64,000 nucleotides of DNA from Parvibaculum sp. Its GTDB lineage: Bacteria > Pseudomonadota > Alphaproteobacteria > Parvibaculales > Parvibaculaceae. Shown here piece by piece: positions 43,859 to 53,017 of the stretch. Below the pieces are notes generated by a model. It was not told the origin of the DNA, did no database searches, and was given only the letters and a program-made list of their open reading frames with translations. Position numbers and translations under genes: made by a program. The stretch lies in the NCBI GenBank assembly GCA_030645235.1, contig JAUSMV010000030.1:992001-1056000 (forward strand). Reading direction: 5' to 3'. The stretch's first letter is position 1. Every line of letters starts with the position of its first letter.

Positions 43859-44392
43859 TCAGGCAGCGGCGTTCGCCGATGCCATTTTCGGTGCGGCCGT
43901 CTTTACCCGCTTCTTCGTGTCAGCTGCAGGTTTTGCCATCAGGCTTTCAGCGATCTGGCCCTCAAGTTGATGCTCCAGCGCCGAGCAGCTATCTTTGAGC
44001 GTTGAAATTTGGAGTTCGATTTCATTGCGCTGCTGTTCGAGGCTGGCGATGCGGCGACGGAATTTATCAATCGCCACGCGATTCTGGGTTTCGCAACCGT
44101 CACGCAGATCATAGAGGCTCAGAATTTCTTTGATCTCTGACAGAGCGAGGCCAACATTCTTGCCGCGGACGATCAAAATGAGACGGGCGCGGTCGCGGGG
44201 ATGATAGATGCGCGTCTGGCCCTGACGTTCGGGCTTCAGGAGCGACTTGTCTTCATAGAAGCGGATCGCGCGGGTTGTGAGACCGAATTCTTCGGCGAGT
44301 TGTGTAATCGAATAGGTGATCAGCTTGCCGTTGATATGGGTCGCCTCAGTATGGCTGTCGTTGACGGCATGCGATTTTGTTTGCTGGTCCAT
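43859..44392 (-). CDS. MerR family regulator of the beta-oxidation operon
   Basis: A 177-residue MerR-type factor. Residues ~27-95 form the winged HTH (YSITQLAEEFGLTTRAIRFYEDKSLLKPER). Residues ~110-145 form the dimerising coiled coil (DKFRRRIASLEQQRNEIELQISTLKDS). The tail is Ala/Lys-rich without metal-binding Cys pairs, so an organic effector is likely. It is the first gene of the operon. The near-palindromic sequence at 44524-44545 upstream resembles sites bound by LiuR-type MerR regulators of branched-chain and fatty-acid catabolism, suggesting autoregulation of the whole operon. Confidence 0.88.
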   Translation of the reverse strand: MDQQTKSHAVNDSHTEATHINGKLITYSITQLAEEFGLTTRAIRFYEDKSLLKPERQGQTRIYHPRDRARLILIVRGKNVGLALSEIKEILSLYDLRDGCETQNRVAIDKFRRRIASLEQQRNEIELQISTLKDSCSALEHQLEGQIAESLMAKPAADTKKRVKTAAPKMASANAAA

Positions 44393-44523
44393 CAGTTTTT
44401 AGCTCCCTGTTCGCTGGACTTCGGTCTATTTTTATTTCGAGGCGGTCTTTGCCGCTTTGCGCCCGATTGTCCGGTCGATGTGTGAATGTTCGTTGTTTGC
44501 GATTTTTGGTGGGCGCACGCTAT

Positions 44524-44545
44524 TTGACGTTGACGTAAACGTCAA
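44524..44545. promoter_or_regulatory. Candidate MerR (LiuR-like) operator
   Basis: A 22-bp near-perfect palindrome with half-sites TTGACGTT and AACGTCAA around GACGTA, one mismatched base pair. It lies 132 bp upstream of merR. On the minus strand TTGACG could double as a -35 element. The form TTGACGTT-N-AACGTCAA resembles reported LiuR-type motifs (from memory). It lies 93 bp upstream of the divergent CAP lipoprotein gene too. Confidence 0.6.
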
Positions 44546-44637
44546 TAGCCCTGACCGAGGGTCAAGATAAACGTCTGTTGCAATTTGATGTCCGTGCTGC
44601 CCTGATGAGGTGTAATTGAAAAAGGGAGAGAAAAATC

Positions 44638-45201
44638 ATGGACTTAGCTCTGCGGATTGTCAGCCTTGCGGGTCTTGCGCTGTTGCTGGCGGCTTGCGCC
44701 TCCGGCCCCGCTTATGTGCCCCCACCTGCCGCCATCAGCGTGAGTTCGGTGCCTCAGGCCGCAAGCGCCGCCGCAAGCGAAGACGCCTATAGCCGCGCCA
44801 TTTTGCAGGCTGTGAACACGGAGCGCAGCGGACGCGGCATCGCACCCTTAGGCTTCAGCAGCCAATTGCAACGCGCCGCCGCGATCCACAGCGCCGATAT
44901 GGCCGCACGCGGCTTTGTGGGAGATTTCAACCCCGATGCGCAGGGACCCGACGAGCGCGTAAAGGCGGTATGGCCTGAGTTTAAAGGCAGTGTGGGCGAG
45001 AATATCTCGGTCAATGAAGGGGTGCTCGCGAATGAAAGCAGTACATCGCCTGACGTCCTGGCCGCTGCCATTGTCCAGCGTTGGGCCGCCACATTGCAAA
45101 TGCGCAAGAACATGCGCAATGCCGCATTTACCCTCGGCGGCATCGGCATTACGCGGTCAGGCGATAAAATCTTCGTGACGGGCGTCTTTGCCGCGCCCTG
45201 A
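44638..45201 (+). CDS. CAP (SCP/PR-1) domain lipoprotein
   Basis: A 187-residue secreted lipoprotein. The N-terminus has a signal with lipobox LLAAC (Cys20). The mature part is a CAP domain beginning AILQAVNTERSGRGIAPLGFSSQLQRAAAIHSADMAARGF, with His in AIHSADMA and SVGENIS corresponding to CAP1/CAP2 motifs. Bacterial CAP proteins are envelope-associated and their biochemistry is poorly known. GGGAGAG precedes ATG 44638. It is divergent from merR and followed by the Sel1 protein gene after 249 bp. Confidence 0.88.
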   Translation: MDLALRIVSLAGLALLLAACASGPAYVPPPAAISVSSVPQAASAAASEDAYSRAILQAVNTERSGRGIAPLGFSSQLQRAAAIHSADMAARGFVGDFNPDAQGPDERVKAVWPEFKGSVGENISVNEGVLANESSTSPDVLAAAIVQRWAATLQMRKNMRNAAFTLGGIGITRSGDKIFVTGVFAAP

Positions 45202-45245
45202 AGTGCGATGCCCTGACATTGAAGGTCATGGTTTTTCAACACTCG

Positions 45246-45261
45246 TTAACGCGAAATTTAC
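45246..45261. promoter_or_regulatory. CtrA-box-like sequence upstream of the Sel1/PodJ-like gene
   Basis: TTAA-N7-TTTAC, one mismatch from the CtrA full site TTAA-N7-TTAAC, about 190 bp upstream of the start. Two GANTC (CcrM methylation) sites follow at 45315-45319 and 45444-45448. Together they hint at cell-cycle control in alphaproteobacteria, but single-site matches can occur by chance. Confidence 0.35.
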
Positions 45262-45450
45262 CTTCAATAGCGTTTCATGCTGGGGCAGTTCACGACCGGT
45301 GGGACATGCTTTTTGAGTCTTTGGGCCAATATTCGGGTAACCAGGGCCAAGACACAGCGCGTCGGTCTCCGGAATTGAGTACGCTACACCCTCTTAAAGC
45401 AAGATGATGTGGCCTATACTCGTCGAAACGTTTAACGGGCAGTGATTCGT

Positions 45451-48400
45451 ATGAGGTCGGGTGTTCCATGGAGCGTGAAGGGCATTGAGCCCGAAGCGCG
45501 CGAAGCCGCGAAGCAAGCCGCGCGCCGTGCGGGTGTGACCCTTGGTGCCTGGCTCAATCAGGTCATTATGGACGGCGGCACCGATGAAGTCGGTATGCCA
45601 GATTTGGACCTGCCTCCGCATGCGCAACCAGCCACCTTCGCCCCGCAAACACCGTCCTCGCCTGCCGTCACTTATGGGCATGCAGCGCCACAACAAAATT
45701 ACGCGCCACAGCAGCAACCTCAGGTCGAACGTGTCGCTATCGACATGGCTCCCGTCGCAGAAGCCGTGCGCGATATTGTTTCGCGCGTTGAGCAGAGCGA
45801 ACGTCGCACACAGGATCTTGCGCGTCGTATGGAACAGTCGGTCGGCATGATCGCTGAGCGACTTGAGCAATCCGAGCGCCATGTTTCCGAGAGATTGGCG
45901 ACAGAGCGCCAGATAGAAGATGCTATGCCCGATCCCCGCACCTTCGATCCGCTTGAACGCAAAATCGCGCAACTTGCCGAACGTCTTGAAGTGGCCGAGC
46001 GCGGTCGCGCTGCGATGGGCCGCAAAGGCTTTGACGATTACAAGACGCAAATTCAAACGCTTGAAAAGGCCGTGAACGCGGTGGTTGATCATCTGGAAGC
46101 GGCTGAACGGCGCTCCGATGAATCACTTTTGGAAATCCGCCAAACACTGAGCGCCGTTGCCGGTCGCGTGGATGATCGCGAACAGCAGGAAGCACGCGAA
46201 GAAGCGGCTGCCCGTGCGCGCGCCATGGACGAAACGATGCTGATGCTCGCACAGCGTCTGGAAAAGATGGAATCATCCGTCTCCAATGTTGGCGGTCAGG
46301 CCGTTGACGCTGCACTGAAAGCCATTGCCGAAAAGAACGATGCCGAACGTCACAAGCAGACACTCGATAGTCTCCAGCATCACCTCACCGAAATCACACA
46401 TCGTCTGGAACGCGCCGAGAAGCGCACCGACGATACGCTGAAGACATTTGAGATCACGGTGACGGGCATTGCCCGCAAGCTTGAGGAGCTTGACCATAAT
46501 CAGGATCAGCAACTCGCGCATGAAGTTGATGCGCGACTTGAGGAAATGGCCAATCGTCTGCATCAGTCGGAAGAAATATCAATGAGCGCGACGCAAACGA
46601 TTGAGCGTGCCATTGCAGGTATGTCAGATAGCCTCAACTTGTCCGAGAACCGTTCACGCGAGACGATCGACAATCTCAATGTCATGCTTGAACGCATGAC
46701 TGACCGCCTTGGCCGCATTGAACGCGAAACCAAAGCAACACGCAGCTCTGTGACACAGACTATAGCCTCGGGCGTTTTGTCGCCACAGCTCGGCGCAGGC
46801 CTGCCGATTGGCGGTTTGGGGGGCGGTGCCGGTTATGTACCCGGCGGACAGACATTCCCTATCCCGAATTTTGATGCGCCCTCTTTGGGCGGCGGCTACA
46901 ACCCCATCGGTGAGTTTCGTTCACCGGATGCGGGAGAACCCTATCGCGCCGAGTATGATGCGCCGATGTCGCATGTGAACGCGGCGGCTGATAGCGGTGC
47001 CGATGGCACACCACCGCCGCCACCCTTCGCGCCGTCTGACGAAGGTGACCGCATTGAGCCGCGCCTGAGCGGTGGTTCGCATAATGACGACGAAGTCGTC
47101 GATGTCGAAGAACTTGTGACCGCACATAGCGAAGGCACAGCGCGCGCTGCCAATGATTTCATGGCCGCCGCCCGCCGCGCCGCGCAGGCCGCTTCCATTT
47201 CCGGTCGCAATGGGCCCCAACCCGTGCTTGGACCCAATGGCTATGCCGCAGGCTACGCCGGTGCGTCTCGCTACAATGCAGCTGAGGAAGCCCAGGCCCG
47301 CAAAAAGAAAATCCTTTTCGGTGCGCTTGCTGCCGTCGTTACTGCCGTCATCGCAATTGGCGCTGTGCGGATGTTGAACGAAGAACCGCAGATCGTTTCA
47401 GTGGCGCCTGTGACCGTTACGGAAACACCAGGCACCAACGATGCCGCCCCTGCCGATATGGGTGCGAGCACGGAAGTCACGTCAACAGCACCTGTTTCAA
47501 CAACAGTTCCCGCCGGTCCGTCGCGTCCTGAAGAGACAACGGCGGCTGCAATATCCAAAACTCCGGAGGCCACACCGGAAGGCGCTGACACAAAGCCTGA
47601 GGCTGTCGCGTCAGCGCCTGACACCTCCTCGCCCGCAACCTCTGCTACGGCAACACCGGTTGCGCGTCCGAAACCCGCCAAGCAGTCCAACATTGTCACT
47701 GACGGCCCTGCGATCACGCCAGGCCCGACCGTGAACTCCGCCCCAACAAAACCTGTGGCTTCTGCACCTGTCACTTCCGCTGCGCCCGGCGCTGAACGCG
47801 ACCTGCGCGCGGCAGCTGTTGCAGGTAATGCAGCGGCTCAATATGAAGTCGGCCAGCGTTACGCCAATGGCGAGAATGTGCCGCAGGATCTCGCACAGGC
47901 CGCCTATTGGTATGGTCTCAGCGCCGACCAGGGTCTGGCGATCTCGCAGTATCGATTAGCCGCCCTTTACGAAAAGGGTCGTGGTGTCACACAAGACAAT
48001 GCCAAAGCGCGCGACCTTTACGAAAAGGCCGCTAAGAAAGGCAACGTCAAAGCGATGCATAATCTCGCGGTCATCTATGCCGAAGGTCGCGGCACCGGTC
48101 AGGACTTCACCATGGCGGCGCGCTGGTTCACTGCGGCGGCGGATTACGGTCTCGGTGACAGCCAGTATAATCTCGCCATCCTGCAGGAGCGCGGGCTTGG
48201 CGTCACCCAAGATCTCGTACTTGCCTATAAGTGGCTCGCGATTGCCGCAGCAGGTGGCGACAAGGGCGCCGCTCAAAAGCGTGATGAGATCGCCTCAAAG
48301 CTTGATGCCGCCAAACTCGCTCGCGCGAAAGTTGCCGTCGAAACATGGTCGGCCAAACACCCAGATCCCGTCGCAAATGGCGATCTGAGCGGTATGGGTA

Positions 48401-48663
48401 GTTGGGCAAGTTCCACCATCAGCGATGACGGCGAGATCACAGCGAGCATCGCGCCCGCCACATCAGCTGTCGTCGCCCGCAACGACATCGGCCGCGCACA
48501 GGCCATGCTTATCAAACTCGGTTATGCGCCCGGCTCGTCTGACGGACTGATGGGCCCGCGCACGCGCGACGCCATTGTCCAGTATCAGCGCTCCGCTGGC
48601 CTCGACCAAACCGGCAGCGTCAATCCGGCGCTGCTGAAGTCACTTGAGATCGCTACACACTAA
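45451..48663 (+). CDS. PodJ-like Sel1-repeat and peptidoglycan-binding membrane protein
   Basis: A 1070-residue protein. The first ~35 residues (SGVPWSVKGIEPEAREAAKQAARRAG) are a conserved alphaproteobacterial signature with MTLG-like WLNQ. Residues ~90-440 are a long coiled coil. A low-complexity Pro/Gly stretch follows to ~600, then a membrane span (ILFGALAAVVTAVIAIGAV, ~615-635), a Pro/Thr/Ala-rich periplasmic linker, about four Sel1 repeats (~785-930), and a C-terminal PG-binding-1 domain (RAQAMLIKLGYAPGSSDGLMGPRTRDAI). This order matches polar-organising proteins of the PodJ type, linking cytoplasm to cell wall. ATG 45451 was preferred over GTG 45442. Confidence 0.9.
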   Translation: MRSGVPWSVKGIEPEAREAAKQAARRAGVTLGAWLNQVIMDGGTDEVGMPDLDLPPHAQPATFAPQTPSSPAVTYGHAAPQQNYAPQQQPQVERVAIDMAPVAEAVRDIVSRVEQSERRTQDLARRMEQSVGMIAERLEQSERHVSERLATERQIEDAMPDPRTFDPLERKIAQLAERLEVAERGRAAMGRKGFDDYKTQIQTLEKAVNAVVDHLEAAERRSDESLLEIRQTLSAVAGRVDDREQQEAREEAAARARAMDETMLMLAQRLEKMESSVSNVGGQAVDAALKAIAEKNDAERHKQTLDSLQHHLTEITHRLERAEKRTDDTLKTFEITVTGIARKLEELDHNQDQQLAHEVDARLEEMANRLHQSEEISMSATQTIERAIAGMSDSLNLSENRSRETIDNLNVMLERMTDRLGRIERETKATRSSVTQTIASGVLSPQLGAGLPIGGLGGGAGYVPGGQTFPIPNFDAPSLGGGYNPIGEFRSPDAGEPYRAEYDAPMSHVNAAADSGADGTPPPPPFAPSDEGDRIEPRLSGGSHNDDEVVDVEELVTAHSEGTARAANDFMAAARRAAQAASISGRNGPQPVLGPNGYAAGYAGASRYNAAEEAQARKKKILFGALAAVVTAVIAIGAVRMLNEEPQIVSVAPVTVTETPGTNDAAPADMGASTEVTSTAPVSTTVPAGPSRPEETTAAAISKTPEATPEGADTKPEAVASAPDTSSPATSATATPVARPKPAKQSNIVTDGPAITPGPTVNSAPTKPVASAPVTSAAPGAERDLRAAAVAGNAAAQYEVGQRYANGENVPQDLAQAAYWYGLSADQGLAISQYRLAALYEKGRGVTQDNAKARDLYEKAAKKGNVKAMHNLAVIYAEGRGTGQDFTMAARWFTAAADYGLGDSQYNLAILQERGLGVTQDLVLAYKWLAIAAAGGDKGAAQKRDEIASKLDAAKLARAKVAVETWSAKHPDPVANGDLSGMGSWASSTISDDGEITASIAPATSAVVARNDIGRAQAMLIKLGYAPGSSDGLMGPRTRDAIVQYQRSAGLDQTGSVNPALLKSLEIATH

Positions 48664-48802
48664 GGCGCAGCTATCCTTTTCTGGCAATTCCCCTTTTCGC
48701 GCTCACATTGGAGGGTTACGCTTACCGCGTGACCCTCAGTGCATTTCTGACTTAAGGACGCAACAGAACGGGCACAAAGTCGACGGAGTCCTAAAACCCC
48801 TT

Positions 48803-49729
48803 ATGCAGATTTACCTGCCTATCGCTGAATTGCCTGTCAATGTGTTCGTGATCCTTGCGATGGGTCTCGCAGTTGGCTTTTTGTCGGGCATGTTCGGTGT
48901 CGGCGGCGGGTTTCTTATGACCCCGTTGCTGATCTTCCTCGGTATCCCGCCCGCAGTCGCCGTCGGCACGCAGTCGACGCAAGTGGTTGCTTCATCTGTC
49001 ACCGGCGCGCTCGCCCATTGGCGCAACTCTTCCATCGACTTCAAGATGGGCGGGGTGATGCTCGTCGGTGGCGTGTTTGGGTCCTTTGCCGGTATCGCCA
49101 TATTCCGTGTTCTGACCAAAATCGGTCAGGTCGATCTCATGATCTCGCTGGTTTATGTGGTCTTTCTCTCGATCATCGGCGCGATGATGCTCACCGAAAG
49201 CCTGCGCGCGATCCTTGCGGCGCGGCGCGGCATACCGATGCCGGCCAATCGCGGCGGGCAACACAACTGGTTGCACGGCCTGCCCTTCAAGATGCGCTTT
49301 CGCCGTTCCAAACTTTACATCAGCGTCATTCCGCCCATCGCCATTGGTTTTTTCGTCGGCATGTTGTCTGCCATCATGGGTGTCGGCGGCGGCTTTATCA
49401 TGGTGCCCGCCATGATCTATCTGCTACGTATGCCCACATCTGTCGTCATCGGCACGTCGCTTTTTCAGATCGTCTTTGTCAGCGGTCTTACCGGCGTCAT
49501 GCATTCGGTAGAAAACCAGACGGTTGATGCCATGCTCGGATTGCTGCTCGTCGTTGGCGGTGTGATCGGCGCGCAATACGGCGTGCGTGCGGCGAGCAAG
49601 CTGCAAGGCGAACAATTGCGCGCGATGCTCGCTATCATCGTGCTGCTTATGGGATTGCGCCTTGGCTTTGATCTTGTGACAACACCTGCCGATCTTTTCT
49701 CCATCACTGACGCGGTGCCGCACTCATGA
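48803..49729 (+). CDS. TauE/SafE (TSUP) family sulfite/anion exporter
   Basis: A 308-residue inner-membrane permease with eight hydrophobic segments and the duplicated TSUP motif: GFLSGMFGVGGGFLMTPLL (~25-43) and GMLSAIMGVGGGFIMVPAMI (~190-209). TSUP proteins move sulfite, sulfoacetate, taurine-derived or other organic anions. ATG 48803 starts the family N-terminus before the first helix; longer reading has no membrane features. Its stop overlaps the start of the TIGR02186 gene (ATGA), the standard alphaproteobacterial pair. Confidence 0.9.
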   Translation: MQIYLPIAELPVNVFVILAMGLAVGFLSGMFGVGGGFLMTPLLIFLGIPPAVAVGTQSTQVVASSVTGALAHWRNSSIDFKMGGVMLVGGVFGSFAGIAIFRVLTKIGQVDLMISLVYVVFLSIIGAMMLTESLRAILAARRGIPMPANRGGQHNWLHGLPFKMRFRRSKLYISVIPPIAIGFFVGMLSAIMGVGGGFIMVPAMIYLLRMPTSVVIGTSLFQIVFVSGLTGVMHSVENQTVDAMLGLLLVVGGVIGAQYGVRAASKLQGEQLRAMLAIIVLLMGLRLGFDLVTTPADLFSITDAVPHS

Positions 49730-50523
49730 GCCTGCACCGGTTTCATGCGTTTGCGTTTCTTGCACTGGCTTTCATGCAGGTGACATCGGCCCATGCGGCG
49801 CAACTCGTCACGGATTTGTCCGAACATCAGGTGCGCATCCGTTCAAACTTTACCGGTACACAAATTCTTTTGTTCGGCGCCATCGAAGTCAACAATGCCA
49901 ATGAACGCTCCGCCGACCGCGATGTGGTCGTCGTCGTCACCGGCCCTGTGCAGCCTGTCACTGTGCGGCGCAAAGAACGGCTTGCGGGCATCTGGATCAA
50001 TAATGATGCGCTGACCTTCCCCAAGGTACCGGGCTATTACGCTGTTGCCAGTTCACGTCCGCTGGAAGTGACGGCGGACATTGCGCTTTTGAAGCGCGAA
50101 CAAATCGGCATCGACAACGTGAATTTCGGTACGCCCGTCGCGCGCGGGCTTGATGGCGACCCGAAAATCCTGTCGGTTGATGACGAAAAGAACTTCGCCA
50201 AAGCCCTCATCCGCAATAAAAAGCGTGAGAAACTCTACAACGCAGACCCTGGCGGCATTGTCTTTCTGGGCCAGACGCTCTTTCGCGCCACAGTGGAAAT
50301 TCCCGCCAACGTCCCCGTGGGGCTCTATACAGCCACGGTATTTCTCATCTCGGACGGCAAGGTGGTTGATGCGATTGCAACGCCGCTATACATCGACAAA
50401 AGCGGTCTTGAACGCTTCCTCTATCGTTTCGCGCATAATGACGCATTGCTTTATGGCCTCATCGCCGTGTTAGGTGCAGCACTTGCGGGTTGGCTCGGCT
50501 CAGCTGTGTTGAGACAGAGATAG
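49726..50523 (+). CDS. TIGR02186-family TSUP-associated membrane-anchored protein
   Basis: A 265-residue protein with a signal peptide (residues 5-25, cleavage after HAA), a periplasmic beta-rich domain beginning LVTDLSEHQVRIRSNFTGTQILLFGAI, and one C-terminal membrane span (LYGLIAVLGAALAGWLGSAVL). It is the conserved partner of TSUP permeases in alphaproteobacteria and may act as a periplasmic accessory or sensor subunit of the exporter. It is translationally coupled upstream (ATGA) and abuts the thioesterase gene, whose ATG follows the stop directly. Confidence 0.88.
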   Translation: MSLHRFHAFAFLALAFMQVTSAHAAQLVTDLSEHQVRIRSNFTGTQILLFGAIEVNNANERSADRDVVVVVTGPVQPVTVRRKERLAGIWINNDALTFPKVPGYYAVASSRPLEVTADIALLKREQIGIDNVNFGTPVARGLDGDPKILSVDDEKNFAKALIRNKKREKLYNADPGGIVFLGQTLFRATVEIPANVPVGLYTATVFLISDGKVVDAIATPLYIDKSGLERFLYRFAHNDALLYGLIAVLGAALAGWLGSAVLRQR

Positions 50524-50958
50524 ATGGGAAATGACATGACGGCGGAACGCGTAAAAAGTCTCAATGAATTTGCGTCCAAAAAACATCCGGGGCTTGTCGG
50601 CGTGAAGCTTGATATTTGCGAGGCGGAACTTGTCACCGGCCATATGATCGTGAGCGAGCATGTGATTGCAGGCACAGGCTTTCTCTGGGCTCCTGTGGTT
50701 ATCACACTCGCCGATTGGCTCTGCGCTGCCGGCATGTCGCCCAATCTGCCCGAAGGTGCGAGCTTCACCACTGTTGAGCTTAAAACAAATTTTCTCGGCT
50801 CGGCCAGAGAAGGTGAGCTTGTCACCGGTCGCGCGACACCTGCGCATCGCGGCAAGAGCACACATGTATGGGACGTTGAAGTGCGCAACGAAACGGCGGG
50901 TCGCGTCATCGCGCTGTTTCGCTGCACGCAGATGATCCTCTATCCGAAAGCCAAATGA
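50524..50958 (+). CDS. PaaI-type hotdog thioesterase
   Basis: A 144-residue hotdog protein with AGTGFLWAPVVITLADWLCAAG at the central helix and TTVELKTNFLGSAREGELVTGRATPAHRGKSTHVWDVEV forming the strands. It should hydrolyse acyl-CoA. The usual HGG is replaced by GFL/WAP, so active-site details differ from classical PaaI. It begins immediately after the TIGR02186 stop codon and its 3' end overlaps the CcdA start (ATGATG), so this hydrolase is embedded in the TSUP operon. Confidence 0.8.
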   Translation: MGNDMTAERVKSLNEFASKKHPGLVGVKLDICEAELVTGHMIVSEHVIAGTGFLWAPVVITLADWLCAAGMSPNLPEGASFTTVELKTNFLGSAREGELVTGRATPAHRGKSTHVWDVEVRNETAGRVIALFRCTQMILYPKAK

Positions 50959-51737
50959 TGGCAGGCTTTGATATTTCCTATGCGGCGGCGGCGGCGGGCG
51001 GCTTGCTGAGTTTTCTGTCGCCTTGTGTGTTGCCACTGGTGCCTGCTTATCTCTGCTTCATCGCGGGCACGTCATTTGAAGAACTGACACGCGAAGACGC
51101 GCGCGGCGAGACGCTGGGAGGGACAAAGCTCACGCGTCGCGTCGCGCTCGGCGCTGTCGGATTTGTGCTGGGGTTCAGCACGGTGTTTATCGCGCTCGGC
51201 GCGAGCGCGTCGGCGATCAATCCGCTCATTCTCGCCAACAAAGATATTCTTGGCCGCATCGCCGGTCTCATCATCATTATTTTCGGCCTGCACTATGTCG
51301 GCCTTTTTCGCATTGCTTTCCTCAACCGCGAGGCGCGCTTTCAGCCTGATCATCTGGGCGACGTCTCAGACAATCTCGTGCTGCAATTTATCAGTCCCTA
51401 TGTGCTCGGTCTCGCCTTTGCCTTTGGCTGGACGCCCTGCATCGGGCCGATCCTTGCGACGATACTCGCCATTGCGGCGGCGCAAGAAAGCCTCACATCG
51501 GGTGTGTTGCTGCTCGCGACCTATTCACTTGGCCTTGGTATTCCCTTTCTTCTCGCCGCTTTTGCGATCAGAGGCTTTCTGAGTTTTGCGGGGAAAATCC
51601 GCCATCACATGGGAAAAATCGAAATGGCGGCGGGGCTTTTGCTGGTCGGCACCGGCATGCTGATGGCACTCGGCTCATTTGAACGCATCGCCATTCTGCT
51701 GCTCAACACATTTCCATTCCTCGGAAAACTCGGCTAA
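50955..51737 (+). CDS. Cytochrome c biogenesis protein CcdA (thiol-disulfide membrane transporter)
   Basis: A 260-residue inner-membrane protein with six membrane helices that carries electrons from cytoplasmic thioredoxin to periplasmic thiol proteins. The two redox cysteines are in SPCVLPLVP (near 24) and TPCIGPILAT (near 160). The C-terminal segment is short, as in CcdA rather than DsbD. The start codon overlaps the preceding thioesterase stop. No dedicated periplasmic partner or haem-lyase gene is adjacent. Confidence 0.9.
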   Translation: MMAGFDISYAAAAAGGLLSFLSPCVLPLVPAYLCFIAGTSFEELTREDARGETLGGTKLTRRVALGAVGFVLGFSTVFIALGASASAINPLILANKDILGRIAGLIIIIFGLHYVGLFRIAFLNREARFQPDHLGDVSDNLVLQFISPYVLGLAFAFGWTPCIGPILATILAIAAAQESLTSGVLLLATYSLGLGIPFLLAAFAIRGFLSFAGKIRHHMGKIEMAAGLLLVGTGMLMALGSFERIAILLLNTFPFLGKLG

Positions 51738-51770
51738 ATAGCAACTCCCTGAGCAGAGCAATCAAATCCG

Positions 51771-52280
51771 ATGACCGTTGAGACCACCATCACCGACACA
51801 AAGACGCCGCCCGCCAAACCTGCGCGGGTGAGGAAGCCGCGCGCTGGCGCGACCAATGTACTGCTTGTCGGGTATGGCGTGCTTGTGCCGCTCGTTGCCA
51901 TGGCGATGGTCATCGTGATGACTTATCCCAACGCGGGCGCCGACGCTGTGCTCAAAGTCGAGATCACCTATGCGGCTACGTTGCTGTCATTCCTCGGCGG
52001 CATCCGCTGGGGCATTGCGCTGATGGCGGGACAAACGCATTTGCATTTTCGTCCGCTTGTCTTTGTCACGCTGGTGCTGCCGCTCGCATGGGCGATCTTG
52101 TTCATGTCACCCGTGATCGCACTGCCCGCTTTGATGGCGGGTTATATGCTCATCGCGTTTGGTGAACGCATGGGCAAGAAAAGCCCCGTGCCCGACTGGT
52201 ATCATCGCTTGCTCGTGCCTTTTACGGTGATGGTTGAAATCGCGCTGGGCCTTTCGCTGCTCGTCATTCTCGGTACTTAA
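51771..52280 (+). CDS. DUF3429 membrane protein
   Basis: A 169-residue protein with a basic N-terminus (TPPAKPARVRKPRAG) and about five membrane segments. The family signature is YAATLLSFLGGIRWGIAL followed by VLPLAWAIL. The function is unknown; members are small inner-membrane proteins widespread in proteobacteria. It starts 33 nt after ccdA in the same direction, so it may be the last gene of that run. Its stop overlaps by 4 nt the convergent PdeM-like gene. Confidence 0.82.
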   Translation: MTVETTITDTKTPPAKPARVRKPRAGATNVLLVGYGVLVPLVAMAMVIVMTYPNAGADAVLKVEITYAATLLSFLGGIRWGIALMAGQTHLHFRPLVFVTLVLPLAWAILFMSPVIALPALMAGYMLIAFGERMGKKSPVPDWYHRLLVPFTVMVEIALGLSLLVILGT

Positions 52281-53017
52281 TCGCCTTCGAGACGCGCGGC
52301 GGCGACGGGCACGACCGTATGCGCGCCCATCATCCAGGCATGAAAACCTGATCGCGGCATCAGCTCGTGATAGGCCTCGTCCAGCACATTCAATCCGCCC
52401 GCATAAGCGCCGAAAGCCGGCATGATCGCGCGCGTGCCGTCTGACATAACGCAGCGCCGCCGCAGACGCCGCCCGCGCACGCGCACGGCGGCGACGGGAT
52501 GAAGATGGCCCGCGATCTCGCCTGTTGCCGGCGCGACCTGCGGCTCATGGCGGAAGATGAGCGGACCTACGCTCAACTCTTCATGGACCGCGCTACCGAA
52601 ACGACGCGGCGGTACAGGGTCGTGATTGCCGGTGATCCAAATCCAGTCTGTGACCCGCGTCAGCGCGATAAGTGCCGCAGCATCCGCCTCATCCATCCGC
52701 GTCTCGGCGGCGCGGTCATGGAAACTGTCGCCCAATGCGATGAGGCGCTGTGGTTTCAATTTTGTAACGAGAACCTGCAACCGCCGGAGCGTCGCGCGCG
52801 TGTCGTAAGGCGGCAGTGCGATGCCGCGCGCGGCAAAGGACGAACCTTTTTCAAAGTGTAGGTCAGCAACGACAAGCATTTTTTCCTGCTCCCACCAGAC
52901 CGCACCTTCGGGCAAGACGGTGAGCGCCGCGCCGCAGAGGCGCAAGGTGGGCGAGGAGATGAGGCGGTCATCGCGACGTTGGGTGACGGTTTCAAACAAG
53001 ACGTGTTGCTTCCTCAA
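52277..53017 (-). CDS. Ligase-associated DNA-damage-response metallophosphoesterase (PdeM-like)
   Basis: A 246-residue calcineurin-like phosphoesterase predicted to act in the helicase-linked DNA repair set. The metal motifs are VADLHFEKGSSFAARG (D52/H54 region), GDSFHD (~96), GNHD (~131) and GHLHPV (~170). There is no ATG before residue 47, so the start is non-ATG: TTG 53017 (used here) overlaps the helicase stop by 26 nt, while TTG 52999 has GGAAG at good distance and is equally possible. It is co-transcribed with the helicase. Confidence 0.87.
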   Translation of the reverse strand: MRKQHVLFETVTQRRDDRLISSPTLRLCGAALTVLPEGAVWWEQEKMLVVADLHFEKGSSFAARGIALPPYDTRATLRRLQVLVTKLKPQRLIALGDSFHDRAAETRMDEADAAALIALTRVTDWIWITGNHDPVPPRRFGSAVHEELSVGPLIFRHEPQVAPATGEIAGHLHPVAAVRVRGRRLRRRCVMSDGTRAIMPAFGAYAGGLNVLDEAYHELMPRSGFHAWMMGAHTVVPVAAARLEGD

